64,000 nt of DNA from Mesobacillus persicus (GCF_900109925.1 NZ_FOBW01000004.1:186001-250000), one strand, 5' to 3'; counted from the stretch's first letter, positions 9,586 through 18,460 are shown. Numbers and translations: made by a program. The notes: generated from the letters alone by a model not told the origin.

Positions 9586-10509
9586 TTAACCAGGAAATAA
9601 ATCAGAAGATAAATAACGCTCTCCTGTATCAGGTGCCAAACAGAGTACCCTTGCCGAAGTCGGGAGAGATTGGGCAATTTCAACGGCAAAATGAGCAGAG
9701 GCCGCACCGGACGCTCCAACAAAAATCCCTTCTTCTGCGGCTAGACGTCGAGCCATTACTTGGGCTTCTTCATCTTTGATATGAAGGATTTCATCGTAAA
9801 CTTCGCGATTTAAGATTTTCGGTATGAAACCTGGTCCTGTTCCTGGAATTTTATGTGGCCCTGGCTCTCCTCCTGATAAAACAGGCGAACCAAATGGCTC
9901 GACCACATAAATTTTTATTCCTGGAATATGCTTCTTTAACTCTTCACCAACACCGGTTACTGTCCCACCTGTTCCAGCAGTTAACACAAGGGCATCCAGC
10001 TTGCCTTCAAATGCTTCCAATATCTCGACAGCCGTTGTTCCTCGGTGTGCGTCTGAATTTGCTTGGTTTTCAAACTGCATTGGAATGAACGTGTCCTCGA
10101 TATTCTCTGCTAAACGATTGGCCTCATCAATGGCTCCTTGCATACGGAGGTCCGCAGGAGTCAAATGAACTTCAGCGCCGTATGCCTTTAAAATTTTCAC
10201 GCGTTCAGCCGTTGCATTTGCTGGCATCGTAATAATACATCGGTAACCCTTTACAGCACAGACCATCGCGATCCCAATGCCCGTATTCCCAGATGTCGGC
10301 TCAATCACAGTACTTTTCCCTGGAATGAGCTTCCCTTCTGCTTCTGCACGCTCAATCATATTAATCGAAGCACGGTCTTTCACACTTCCGCCCGGATTAA
10401 AAGATTCAAGCTTCATATAGACTTCTCCACCTGTTGGTTTTGGAACTCTATTCATTTTTACAATGGGTGTTTTTCCGATTAATTCAAGAATGGAGCTATA
10501 TAATTTCAT
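9586..10509 (-). CDS. cysK: Cysteine synthase A
   Basis: PLP-dependent O-acetylserine sulfhydrylase of 307 aa, forming cysteine from O-acetylserine and sulfide in the cytoplasm. The Schiff-base lysine is K44 in GGSVKDRAS, the substrate loop is PTSGNTGIG, the phosphate-binding loop is TAGTGGTVTG, and SGAASA lies near the C-terminus. This separate copy away from the uvr and division genes may be a second cysK/cysM paralogue. A TATAAT-like -10 lies on the minus strand near 10540-10545. I saw no S-box or T-box leader. Confidence 0.92.
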   Translation of the reverse strand: MKLYSSILELIGKTPIVKMNRVPKPTGGEVYMKLESFNPGGSVKDRASINMIERAEAEGKLIPGKSTVIEPTSGNTGIGIAMVCAVKGYRCIITMPANATAERVKILKAYGAEVHLTPADLRMQGAIDEANRLAENIEDTFIPMQFENQANSDAHRGTTAVEILEAFEGKLDALVLTAGTGGTVTGVGEELKKHIPGIKIYVVEPFGSPVLSGGEPGPHKIPGTGPGFIPKILNREVYDEILHIKDEEAQVMARRLAAEEGIFVGASGAASAHFAVEIAQSLPTSARVLCLAPDTGERYLSSDLFPG

Positions 10510-10865
10510 CTTTTACCAACCTTTCAATCTATTTACGCTATAAATTATACTTTAGAATTAGTGATCCATCTCTTTTTTCGTTCGGCCGATTAACTCCAGT
10601 AATTGCAGAGGTAGGGCAATATCTTCTTCTTTCACATTTGTCGACAAGGCCTCTTGTTCCTTAAAAACCGGAATATCTTCAGAGCCTTCATTTCATTAAG
10701 ACTTCCGTTTTTCATTGATGACTACATCCTTTATTGTTACAAAGGGCTGTTTCGTAATGATTGTCGTTAAAATCCTAAAGCCGATTTTATCGTAGGAAAA
10801 AGCTATTTGGTGAGAGTAAATTAGTTCGCAAGCTGTTTTTACATAGCGAAAAGAGCTTACCAGTG
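10510..10865. other. Intergenic region with possible gene remnant and repeat
   Basis: The part next to cysK carries its promoter. Bases about 10560-10690 on the minus strand keep a 43-codon open stretch ending in PLQLLELIGRTKKEMDH and a stop, preceded by two adjacent stops and without a start codon. It may be the tail of a decayed gene that I cannot name. Bases 10745-10860 resemble the GGCTGTTTTCG...GAAAAGAGC repeat also seen at 13339-13465. Confidence 0.35.
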
Positions 10866-11618
10866 TTACTTACTAATTTCCTTGCTAGGTGATCCCTCTA
10901 GTGGCTCATTTATAATTGATCGCTTCTTTCGTAGATAGACCTTCCTTAAACCGAGGAATACGGTAATGGCTGCAAATAGAATCATTCCTAGTTCGTACTC
11001 ACTAAATGATGACGAGAGTATGCCCGCTGGAATGAGCGAAAGCACAATGAAGAATAAGAAGTTCCCAAACATCGTGCCCAAAAAGAAATGCCTGAAGTGT
11101 ACAGTACTCAATCCAGCCAATATATTGATTAAACTGGTAGGGACAAACGGAAAAATTCGCGCTTGAAACACATAGGTAAACCCTTTTGTTTGGACATCTT
11201 CGAGCACACGTGGTGGAAATCGGTTGATTAACAAATCTTTAAATAAAAAACGTACACCTATAAACACAAGTACTGCTGCTATTACGCTAGTAAACCAGCT
11301 CCATAAAAAACCATTCACTACTCCAAATAGTGTGATATTAATGGTAATCACTAAGATAAGCGGAATCACGGTAAAGCTATTTTGGATCATCATTACAAGC
11401 AGCATGAACAGAAAAGCATTTAAGGGATTTCCTGTGAAAGCCGTTCTAATTTTATCAATATCTCCGTCTAGAATGAGACGAAGGAAATCCTGGCCAGTCA
11501 TTAAAAGTCCAGCAATGGCCAAAAGCACCATACCCACCAAAATAATCTTCCCATTTATTTTACCCTGGGTAAAATTCAGTTTGCCCCATTTATTTTTCAT
11601 AATCACCCTATTCTCCAT
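10866..11618 (-). CDS. TVP38/TMEM64 (VTT domain) membrane protein
   Basis: A 250-aa protein with about six membrane helices. The VTT/SNARE-associated core is visible around RIFPFVPTSLINILAGLSTV with the following GTMFGNF helix. Members are DedA-related and are thought to act in membrane lipid handling; the exact role here is unknown. Two starts are possible: the ATG at 11618, poorly spaced from GAGGTG, or the ATG at 11600 with GGAG and AGGGTG just upstream. I consider the shorter form at least as likely. Confidence 0.85.
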   Translation of the reverse strand: MENRVIMKNKWGKLNFTQGKINGKIILVGMVLLAIAGLLMTGQDFLRLILDGDIDKIRTAFTGNPLNAFLFMLLVMMIQNSFTVIPLILVITINITLFGVVNGFLWSWFTSVIAAVLVFIGVRFLFKDLLINRFPPRVLEDVQTKGFTYVFQARIFPFVPTSLINILAGLSTVHFRHFFLGTMFGNFLFFIVLSLIPAGILSSSFSEYELGMILFAAITVFLGLRKVYLRKKRSIINEPLEGSPSKEISK

Positions 11619-11882
11619 CTAAATTTAAATGTTGTTCACCTCAAGCTAGTTGCACATAACTTTTAAGATGAAGCGCAATTGAAAGAAAATAGCAATTTGG
11701 TTAATGTAACCTTACTTGAAAACTTATTAGTTATTAAATAATTATCTCATTAACGGAAGAAGAAGGGCAAGAAAAAGGATGAAAATTACTCTCATTGGCT
11801 GTTCTTCCTATTTTTACTAGATTGTCCATCCACCAGCAATTCTGTGGTACATACTTGCCAGGCACAGGCTTGAAGGAAGGAC
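11619..11882. other. Intergenic region, no gene seen
   Basis: AT-rich sequence between the VTT gene and the terminator of the esterase gene. Its overlapping open frames lack ribosome sites and recognisable sequence. It probably holds the VTT gene promoter. Confidence 0.5.
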
Positions 11883-11911
11883 AAAAAGAGGAGGAGCCTT
11901 CGCTCCTCCCT
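11883..11911 (-). terminator. Terminator of the esterase/flavin reductase pair
   Basis: On the minus strand GGAGGAGC-GAAG-GCTCCTCC is followed by a TTTTTG run, 17 bases past the esterase stop. Confidence 0.85.
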
Positions 11912-11927
11912 AGGTTGTAAAATATCG

Positions 11928-12533
11928 TTAAAAATTCTGCTGATACCACTTTGCTGCCGCATCAACTTCTCCGAAGGTAAGCTGATGGCCATGATTCTCC
12001 CAATGAAGTTCGACATTTGCATTGGCATTCTCTAACAAGGACTTAAGCTCTTCTGATTCCTGTGCAGGACAGATTGGATCATTCGAACCGGCACCTATGA
12101 AAACAGGCTTTCCTGATAAATTCGGTAGGTCAATGCCTCTACGTGGAACCATTGGATGGTGAAGAACCGCTCCCTTTAAAGCATCCTCGTAATGGAACAT
12201 CAGACTCCCTGCAATATTCGCACCATTTGAATAACCAACTGCGACAATATTTCTTCTGTCAAAGTCATATTGCTCCGCCGCTTCATCAAGGAATTCATAT
12301 AATTCCTTCGTACGAGCCACTAAATCCTCCTCATCAAACACGCCTTCCGCTAATCGTCTGAAGAACCTTGGCATCCCATTTTCAAGCACATTCCCTCTAA
12401 CACTTAACACAGAAGCTGTTCCATCCACTCTCTCAGCAAGCGGCAATAAGTCTAATTCATTTCCCCCTGTACCATGTAGCAATAACAATACAGGTCTAGA
12501 TGGATCACTGCCTTTTTGAAATATATGTTTCAT
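11928..12533 (-). CDS. Carboxylesterase/phospholipase family hydrolase, MhqD-like
   Basis: Alpha/beta hydrolase of 201 aa. The nucleophile is Ser102 in VGYSNGAN, with Asp152 (GSNDPICP) and His183 (NHGHQL) completing the triad; HGTGG near residue 20 forms the oxyanion region. It resembles B. subtilis MhqD, a hydrolase induced by quinones through MhqR. I choose ATG 12533 because AGGAGG sits 7 bases upstream; a longer frame to 12692 would run into the preceding gene. It lies 37 bases after the flavin reductase-like gene and forms an operon with it. Confidence 0.85.
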   Translation of the reverse strand: MKHIFQKGSDPSRPVLLLLHGTGGNELDLLPLAERVDGTASVLSVRGNVLENGMPRFFRRLAEGVFDEEDLVARTKELYEFLDEAAEQYDFDRRNIVAVGYSNGANIAGSLMFHYEDALKGAVLHHPMVPRRGIDLPNLSGKPVFIGAGSNDPICPAQESEELKSLLENANANVELHWENHGHQLTFGEVDAAAKWYQQNF

Positions 12534-12570
12534 CCTTTTTCCTCCTACCCTCGATTTGAATTCACTTTTA

Positions 12571-13170
12571 TCATTTTGGTCTTTTAATTGTAAAAATCTC
12601 CCCGATTTTTGCATAGTCATTCCCCGCCAGTCGACTGACTGCTGCAAGTCCAGTAGGATCAATCTTTCCTTGCTCGTAGATAGTTTCCTCAATATGAAAC
12701 TGAACGATTCTACCGATGATGAAATCAGTGCTCCCTTCCCCTATTTCAATGGAATGCTCTAGTGTACATTCCATTCGAACTTTCGCTTCTTTCACCCCAG
12801 GTACAGAAACTTTTGTACTCGAAACCGTAGTTAGATTGGCAAGATCAATTTCGCTTTGATTTGCTGGAAGACTTGCTGCTGTCTCATTTACTTTCGTCAC
12901 ATTTTGCTCATCGACGATATGAACAACAAATTCTTTCGTATCATGAATGTTGCGAGCAGTATCTTTTAGAGATTGACCGTTTCGCTGAATAGATAACGAT
13001 ATCATCGGCGGATTAGCTGAGACAATATTAAAGTAGCTGAAGGGAGCACCATTTAGAACTCCTTGTTTTGACAAGGTCGTTACAAAAGCAATCGGCCTTG
13101 GAATGATACTTCCTGTAAGTAGCTTATAATTTTCCCTTTCAGTGTTGGCGGATGGATCAATGGCAAGCAA
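12571..13170 (-). CDS. Flavin reductase-like domain protein (FMN-binding)
   Basis: A 199-aa protein of the flavin reductase-like/FMN-binding split-barrel family. Diagnostic segments are LLTGSIIPRPIAFVTTLSKQG, NGAPFSYFNIVSANPP and FVVHIVDEQNV. These proteins bind FMN and some reduce flavins or metal complexes; B. subtilis YwrF is similar. The start is TTG 13170 with AGGAGG 8 bases upstream. Its operon partner is the MhqD-like hydrolase, which suggests detoxification of quinones or other electrophiles, as an inference from context. Confidence 0.82.
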   Translation of the reverse strand: MLAIDPSANTERENYKLLTGSIIPRPIAFVTTLSKQGVLNGAPFSYFNIVSANPPMISLSIQRNGQSLKDTARNIHDTKEFVVHIVDEQNVTKVNETAASLPANQSEIDLANLTTVSSTKVSVPGVKEAKVRMECTLEHSIEIGEGSTDFIIGRIVQFHIEETIYEQGKIDPTGLAAVSRLAGNDYAKIGEIFTIKRPK

Positions 13171-13540
13171 ACAAATCGCCTCCTACTTTTTATTTATTGT
13201 CTCATATCAATCACTTTGCTTCCTTGTGTTTGAACTTTACCTTTCGACTACCCACGACTATTATCTTGAATTCGAGATATACTTTTAAAATATAAGGACC
13301 CCATTGGCCCAAAATAACTTACTGTACTTTTTAAAATACCTGTTTTCGTAGAGATTGTTGTTCACGCCCCAAATCAAATTATCTATTAATTGCGCGATGA
13401 TACAGAGTTTGCACGCTCTTTTCTCAAAAAGCTCCTATAACAACAAAGTAGTGAAAAGAGCCTTAAATAAAAATATACTTATTCTGAGATAAATGGTAGT
13501 ACAAATTAAACACCGTGTCAATCAAACTAGCTTCCTTAAA
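13171..13540. other. Intergenic region containing a hairpin repeat
   Basis: No gene seen. It contains a segment (13339-13465) starting CCTGTTTTCGTAGAGATTG and ending GTGAAAAGAGCC, similar to that at 10745-10860. Within it GCTCTTTTC (13415-13423) and GAAAAGAGC (13453-13461) are inverted arms. Confidence 0.5.
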
Positions 13541-13576
13541 ATGAAAAAAGCCAAGGTTAATGAACTCCTTGACTGA
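13541..13576 (-). terminator. Terminator of the PAS-STAS gene
   Basis: On the minus strand AGTCAAGG...CCTTGGCT is followed by TTTTTTC, 10 bases past the stop codon. Confidence 0.8.
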
Positions 13577-13585
13577 TGTAACCGG

Positions 13586-14341
13586 CTAGCTTTTACTTGC
13601 TCTTGTTCGAACTAAGTAATTCATCGCTTGTCTTGCAGATTTAAAGGTCATCGCATTGACTTGGAGTCCTTGATGGACCATCATTTTGACTAAATCAACT
13701 GAAAAACCAGTGTAAAGGACCTCCGCACCCAATAGCCGTAATGCACTTGACAAAGAATTGATTTCATTCAGAACAAATCGCTCATCAATTTCGGTCATAC
13801 CCGTGAAATCTATTACCACATATTCCGCTCCTTTTTCAGAAGCCATACAGAGAGTTTTTTCCTTCATCTTTTGAATCCGGTCTGCTTTTAACACTCCAGT
13901 TATCGGAATCAACAGGACTCCGTCTAAATACATTTCGAGGATTGGTGTATACATACCCTCCATGATTGCCCGATCTTCCTCATATTCGGTTACATCTTTC
14001 CAAGTCAAAATATAACCTATTCTACTACCGTTTCTGTCTAATGGGTTAACCACAATACTGGCACTGTAACGGTCAAAGAGGTTAATTTTCGTTTGGTACG
14101 GAAAAGGACCGTTCAGTAGGATATTAGCTTGCTGTTTCCCTTGGTTACGGTGAAAATCCTTTATATTCCGTCCATATAACTCTTCTTTTCTAGTAATATT
14201 TATGAACGAGCCAATTTTTTTAATCAGTTCATCTGCGTAGTCATTCACCCAAACAATGTCAAAATTCGTATCAGCAACAAATATATTTTCCCCAATTGCA
14301 TTTAACGCCTGGACTGTTTCATTGGATTCAAATAAATTCAT
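13586..14341 (-). CDS. PAS-STAS regulatory protein
   Basis: A 251-aa cytoplasmic protein. The N-terminal half (about 1-125) reads as a PAS domain (GENIFVADTNFDIVWVND ... GYILTWKDVTEYEE). The C-terminal half is a STAS domain with the phosphorylation-loop-like segment VVIDFTGMTEIDE. This is the RsbR co-antagonist arrangement, but the N-terminus is PAS rather than a globin fold. I place the start at ATG 14341, preceded by GAGG at 7 bases; the longer frame to 14398 has no ribosome site. No switch kinase or phosphatase is adjacent, so the pathway it feeds is unknown. Confidence 0.8.
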   Translation of the reverse strand: MNLFESNETVQALNAIGENIFVADTNFDIVWVNDYADELIKKIGSFINITRKEELYGRNIKDFHRNQGKQQANILLNGPFPYQTKINLFDRYSASIVVNPLDRNGSRIGYILTWKDVTEYEEDRAIMEGMYTPILEMYLDGVLLIPITGVLKADRIQKMKEKTLCMASEKGAEYVVIDFTGMTEIDERFVLNEINSLSSALRLLGAEVLYTGFSVDLVKMMVHQGLQVNAMTFKSARQAMNYLVRTRASKS

Positions 14342-14513
14342 CTCAATGCCTCGTTTCTTAAAAACATCTATTCGTACTTTTAATTTACGAAATGACATAT
14401 AACTTTTATATTATACAGTTTGGGGTATGTTAATATAAGACTCTTTTGGCCTATTTTTTAATTATTTTGGATTTTATTATTTTTTTGCTATTCTAGCCAA
14501 CTTCAAAATAGAG

Positions 14514-14554
14514 AAAAAGGATGTCTCAAAGCGAACTTCGAGACATCCTTTTTG
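14514..14554. terminator. Terminator of minJ
   Basis: The strong stem AAAAAGGATGTCTC...GAGACATCCTTTTT lies 5 bases past the minJ stop. Symmetric A and T flanks allow function in both directions. Confidence 0.9.
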
Positions 14555-14558
14555 TTAA

Positions 14559-15752
14559 CTAAACGGCTGAACTATCCCATTTCTTTTCATCTTGGACAAA
14601 TAGAATACCTAATTGGTGATGGTCACCTACATATAATGCCCGTTGGATGAGCCGAATCTGACCATTCGTATCGATGACCTCAAGTTTACAGTGAGCGGCA
14701 TTTCGCTGAATTGCCTCGTAAATGCCTTTCTCATCATTAACAGAGACACCGTTAACCTTCGTCACCTTTTCCCCAACCTGTAGTGCCATTTTAGCAGCTG
14801 GGGAATCTGGAATCACTCCTAAAATCATGACGCCCTGATTTTGCTTTGAAAAATAAAACGGACGTCCCTCGTCTTGAACTCGTTGGCCAAAGGCAATTAA
14901 TTCTCTGCCAATGATCGCAGCCGCAACTGCTCCAATCGAGGCAAGTGGAAACCAATAACCCGCAATCGCAATCGCCAGTACAAGAACTCCTAGCCCGATG
15001 ACACGCCCTCCGTGAAGACGGATTGCTTCTTTCGGAAGCATCCCCTGAATCTGCTGATGCAGCCCGATGCCAAATGGAACAAGGAGTAAAGAGTAGGATT
15101 GATTACCAACTACGAATAAAGGCCACCAAGAAAAATGGATTTCAATTGCTTCACCTGGAACTAAAAGAAACATCGGAAGCATCCAAAGCCGTTTGACTTC
15201 GTGAACACCAACCGTCTGTCCCCGCTTACTTTTGACCAATTTTGGAGAAGTGCCCTTCGCCCCGTTATTTTTAATTAATAACCCTTCCCCGATTACGAGT
15301 AGCGCCAACAAAAGAGCAACGGATGGGTAAATTTTGTCTTCAAGTGATTCGAAATAATGTCCAATGAACGGGATTCCCAAATCTTGACCTGTCGTAAAAA
15401 TGAGAATAAAGAAAGCTATTCCTACCGTATAAACTGGAGAAAGAAGTCTTACCCTTGCAGGCAAACTCAAAAGAATCGTCACAGCTGCAGTTAAGATGAT
15501 TAAAGCGAATGGTACAGTCAGTCCCGCTAGAATCGTAATGACCGATAGCACCAATCCAATGAGAAGCCCAATAGGTAGCAGCTGCCTCAACTCAAAATAT
15601 GCATCCTCTGCACGTACATGGAAATTCCTGCGCTCACGTTTTACCCGAGAAACTCCTAAAACTGCTGCTAAAAATAAGAAATAATAGAACAAAGGGTGAA
15701 GAAAAAGTTGACCTGTCCCCTTGAGCAATTCCATGAACCAAACGAACGTCAC
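14559..15752 (-). CDS. minJ: Division topology protein MinJ-like (PDZ)
   Basis: A 397-aa membrane protein with about eight N-terminal helices and a cytoplasmic C-terminal PDZ domain (about 300-385, with GVIPDSPAAKMALQVGEKVTKVNG). This is the MinJ architecture; in Bacillus MinJ bridges DivIVA and MinD at poles and septum. It lies downstream of ctpB as in B. subtilis, but the swrA gene that separates them there is absent. The start is GTG 15752; the ribosome site is weak. Confidence 0.88.
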   Translation of the reverse strand: MTFVWFMELLKGTGQLFLHPLFYYFLFLAAVLGVSRVKRERRNFHVRAEDAYFELRQLLPIGLLIGLVLSVITILAGLTVPFALIILTAAVTILLSLPARVRLLSPVYTVGIAFFILIFTTGQDLGIPFIGHYFESLEDKIYPSVALLLALLVIGEGLLIKNNGAKGTSPKLVKSKRGQTVGVHEVKRLWMLPMFLLVPGEAIEIHFSWWPLFVVGNQSYSLLLVPFGIGLHQQIQGMLPKEAIRLHGGRVIGLGVLVLAIAIAGYWFPLASIGAVAAAIIGRELIAFGQRVQDEGRPFYFSKQNQGVMILGVIPDSPAAKMALQVGEKVTKVNGVSVNDEKGIYEAIQRNAAHCKLEVIDTNGQIRLIQRALYVGDHHQLGILFVQDEKKWDSSAV

Positions 15753-16066
15753 CCCATGTCACCAGCCTTTATATCAAGATTTGCGTTTAATCGTCAGTTA
15801 AACCTATTTTATCAAAACTTTTGATTAAAACATATTACTAGTTTTGGAAAATATTATTATCGTGGATTTCTAATTTATTGGTAGTATGTGTTTTGTCTTT
15901 TTACATATTATGTCTTTTGGCATATAAATTGTAGATTTTTGGCTAGTAAATCAAAAAATCGGCAAGTAAACAAAGCAAACTGGCTAGTAAGTCAAAAATC
16001 GACGACCAAATCCACGAATTTACTGTAAATCAACCACCCCCAATAACGTAAAACTATGAAATCAAC
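15753..16066. other. Intergenic region with short tandem repeats
   Basis: AT-rich with no gene. GGC(T/A)AGTAA(A/G) recurs at 15941, 15961 and 15982, giving three degenerate 20-21 bp units of consensus GGCWAGTAAATCAAAAAATC. The minJ promoter should also be here. Confidence 0.6.
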
Positions 16067-16107
16067 AAAAAAATTCAACCAACCTAATGCTAGGCTGGTT
16101 GAATTTT
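16067..16107. terminator. Terminator of ctpB
   Basis: The stem AAAATTCAACCAACCTA...TAGGCTGGTTGAATTTT abuts the ctpB stop codon. Confidence 0.85.
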
Positions 16108-17547
16108 CTACCTTACTAATAGCTTAACCGCTGTTTGCAGTTGGGCATCATTTTCTTCCTTTTTCATTTCTTCTCGTGCTGCTTCTTCGAGCGCAGTAGC
16201 CGTTTTCGGATCAATAATTCCCGTTACATCCATTTTTCTTTTGCGCTGAAAGGCTTTTACCGCCATTTCCGTCTGATCACTAAAATAACCATCCGTACGT
16301 CCCGGTGCATAGCCAATACCTGAGAGAATCTCCTGGGCATTTTTCACTTGCTCGTTATTCATATCTTTTTTAAGCGGCTGCTCTGCTTGAATCGGGTGAG
16401 TGTGATAAATACTCGGTTGCTCTACAGGAACAGATGGCTCAATCCCATTTTGATGAATCCAATTCCCTTCTGGAGTCAACCATTTAAATAAAGTAAGCTT
16501 GATATTGCTTCCGTCTCCCATTGGAACCGCTTGTTGGACCGTCCCCTTGCCAAAGGTCTTCTCGCCAATGACAGGGTAACCACCGGCCTCCTTTAATGCA
16601 CCAGCAAGAATCTCTGACGCTGAGGCACTACCTTTATCTGTAAGCACCGTGATTGGATATTCCTTTGCTTTTTTCAACGAAGAGAAATAACGCGTCTTTT
16701 CGCCGTTTCGTTCCTGAATTTGATAGATCGGCTTTTCCCCGGTAACCAATTCTTTTAAAATTTCTTGAACGCTAGAAAGAAAACCACCAGGATTTCCTCG
16801 TACATCAATGATAAGACCGTCTAATCCTTGATCTTCGAGCTTGCTTAATTCGCTTTTAAACTCCTTGGCCGTATCTTCGGAAAACGAGGTGATCTCTAAA
16901 TAGCCAATGTTTTCACCTGTCTGCTGTTTCATGTCGGCATAGACGGTGATTTGCGGGATTTCATCACGCTTCACTTTTACCTTTAGAGGTTCCTGCAAGC
17001 CTTGACGCTGAATTTCTAGCTCAACGGCCGTTCCCTTTTCCCCTCTAATTTTCATCGTCGCCTCATATAAATCAAGACCTTCAACACTTTCGCCATCCAC
17101 CTTGAGAATCTGATCATTCGGCTTCAACCCAGCTTTTTCTGCTGGAGAATCTTTAAACGGTGAAACAATCACAATCTTATTGTCGACCATGCTCACCTCA
17201 GCGCCTATGCCTTCAAAGGATGACTCCAGGGTTTCATTGAATTGCTTTGCGGTTTCTGCATCCATATAAACGGAGTACGGATCCTCAAGGGTCGTCAACA
17301 TCCCTTGAATAGCGCCTTCGATTAGCTTCTCCTGTTCCACTTCTTCAACATAATTACTTAAAATCAAACTATAAGCTTGTTCAACCTTTTCAAGCCCCTC
17401 AGTGGAAATAACTTGTGGTTCAGATTGATTTATTCCTACCCCGCTGTTGTTTTTATTCGAGTCAGCCCACTGCATGCCGGCATATGTGCCACCCGCCCCA
17501 ATCAGCAAGGACCCCGTCATCATTATCGCGATCCAGTTCCGCTTCAT
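16108..17547 (-). CDS. ctpB: Carboxy-terminal processing protease CtpB (S41)
   Basis: Exported serine protease of 479 aa with an N-terminal membrane/signal helix, a PDZ domain (about 105-190), an S41 catalytic domain and a C-terminal peptidoglycan-binding domain (about 395-460). The catalytic serine is in DKGSASASEIL and the lysine in GEKTFGKGTVQ. In B. subtilis CtpB cleaves SpoIVFA and triggers pro-sigma-K processing. The length equals that of B. subtilis CtpB. It starts at ATG behind GAGGACG. Confidence 0.95.
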   Translation of the reverse strand: MKRNWIAIMMTGSLLIGAGGTYAGMQWADSNKNNSGVGINQSEPQVISTEGLEKVEQAYSLILSNYVEEVEQEKLIEGAIQGMLTTLEDPYSVYMDAETAKQFNETLESSFEGIGAEVSMVDNKIVIVSPFKDSPAEKAGLKPNDQILKVDGESVEGLDLYEATMKIRGEKGTAVELEIQRQGLQEPLKVKVKRDEIPQITVYADMKQQTGENIGYLEITSFSEDTAKEFKSELSKLEDQGLDGLIIDVRGNPGGFLSSVQEILKELVTGEKPIYQIQERNGEKTRYFSSLKKAKEYPITVLTDKGSASASEILAGALKEAGGYPVIGEKTFGKGTVQQAVPMGDGSNIKLTLFKWLTPEGNWIHQNGIEPSVPVEQPSIYHTHPIQAEQPLKKDMNNEQVKNAQEILSGIGYAPGRTDGYFSDQTEMAVKAFQRKRKMDVTGIIDPKTATALEEAAREEMKKEENDAQLQTAVKLLVR

Positions 17548-17751
17548 TTTCGTCCTCCTCGCCTCTCTTTTCTGACTTTTATCTATATTTATTGGACTTG
17601 CTTTCCATTATATGATGCTACTGGACGAGTTATGAAGCAATCTTTAAGGCTTGTTTCCTAGCTTTTTTCTATTCATCAACATGTTCTCAGGAAGGTTGTT
17701 ATTAATAACCATTAATTAGCGGAATCACTTAGTATTTTTAAAGTAAAAGCA

Positions 17752-17758
17752 CATACTA
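17752..17758 (+). promoter_or_regulatory. Sigma-G-like -10 element
   Basis: CATACTA fits the forespore sigma-F/G -10 consensus and lies about 27 bases before the spore protein start codon. The -35 (TAGTAT near 17730) is weak. Confidence 0.5.
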
Positions 17759-17784
17759 AACAAAAATATGAGGAGGCTCAAAAG

Positions 17785-18066
17785 ATGGCCCGTAGAAATC
17801 GGCGACCTCTCGTTCCAGAAGCACGTGAGGCATTGAATCAAATGAAGGTAAATGTCATGAAACAGCAAGGGTATCAAGTGGATGACAATAATCCCGACCA
17901 GGTAAAATACGAGGTGTCCAAAGAAGTCAACGTTCCCCTTCAACATGGATATAACGGCAGCCTCACCTCAAAAGAAGCAGGCAAAGTAGGAGGACCCATC
18001 GGCGGAAACATGGTCAAAGAAATGATCAAAATGGCACAAGAACAAATGAAAAATCAGAAGCGATAA
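17785..18066 (+). CDS. Small acid-soluble spore protein, alpha/beta type
   Basis: A 93-aa DNA-protecting spore protein. The core SLTSKEAGKVGGPIGGNMVKEM and the upstream KYEVSKEVNVPL (GPR protease region) are diagnostic of alpha/beta SASPs. The N-terminus starts RNRRPLVPEAREALNQMK. It starts at ATG with GAGGAGG upstream, and its sigma-G-like promoter and terminator make it a single-gene unit. It sits divergent from ctpB, another sporulation gene. Confidence 0.95.
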   Translation: MARRNRRPLVPEAREALNQMKVNVMKQQGYQVDDNNPDQVKYEVSKEVNVPLQHGYNGSLTSKEAGKVGGPIGGNMVKEMIKMAQEQMKNQKR

Positions 18067-18073
18067 ACGACTC

Positions 18074-18108
18074 GAAAGCACACCTTTAGAATGGTGTGCT
18101 TTTTTATT
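18074..18108 (+). terminator. Terminator of the spore protein gene
   Basis: AAAGCACACC...GGTGTGCTTT followed by TTTTATTTT. Confidence 0.92.
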
Positions 18109-18145
18109 TTATTTTGTTAAAAGGACGCTGTTGATTTTGCTACCC

Positions 18146-18460
18146 GTTGATTGGAACTCCAGGCGCTTGACTCCTCGAAAATGAACTGCTCATTTTCTCG
18201 TGCGTGGGCCTATTCAAGGAAGTTATTCAATGTCCTGCGGGAGCAGCGGGACAGGTGAGACCCCACAGGAGCACAAGCGACGAGGAGATAGAAAAGCGGA
18301 AGCGCCTTGTTCAGCCCCGACAAGCGCTGGAAGGCCGGCAGAGGAAGTCGTTCTTTGACTTCCACTGACGGACTGAAGCGACTCGAGGGGCTAGGCGCTG
18401 GAGCTGGCCAGGCTCACCGCACGCCCCGCTGTTCGCTGAGCGCCTGGAGCGGAAATCAAC
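18146..18460. repeat. GC-rich repeat element with inverted ends (outer element)
   Basis: The ends 18146-18167 and 18439-18460 are imperfect inverted repeats (GTTGATT...CTCCAGGCGCT, about 18 of 22 matching). The interior includes CTGCGGGAGCAGCGGGACAGG and GCTCACCGCACGCCCC, which I recognise as a phrase repeated in many Bacillus genomes. It is much more GC-rich than its surroundings and has no coding capacity. It is split by a second repeat. Confidence 0.7.
18288..18411. repeat. Second repeat inserted in the GC-rich element
   Basis: About 124 bases starting near AGAAAAGCGGAAGCGCC and ending near GGGGCTAGGCGCTGGAG interrupt the outer repeat between CGACGAGGAG and GCTCACCGC. The AGCGCC...AGCCCC start and GGGGCT...GGCGCT end are themselves inverted. 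Exact ends are uncertain by a few bases. Confidence 0.6.

Noticed and set aside
10510-10600. S-box or T-box riboswitch before cysK
   Set aside because: I found no conserved core motifs or antiterminator structure there.
10691-10865. Extension of the decayed frame upstream to 10865
   Set aside because: The frame stays open but overlaps the GGCTGTTTTCG-type repeat and has no ATG, GTG or TTG start, so coding is not supported.
11734-12028. Two overlapping open frames downstream of the esterase
   Set aside because: They cross the esterase terminator and its 3' end in other frames and lack ribosome sites.
12534-12692. N-terminal extension of the esterase
   Set aside because: It would overlap the flavin reductase-like gene, and the AGGAGG site marks the start at 12533.
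18146-18460. Structured non-coding RNA gene
   Set aside because: The GC-rich stretch is better explained by two known-looking dispersed repeats with inverted ends; no promoter was seen.
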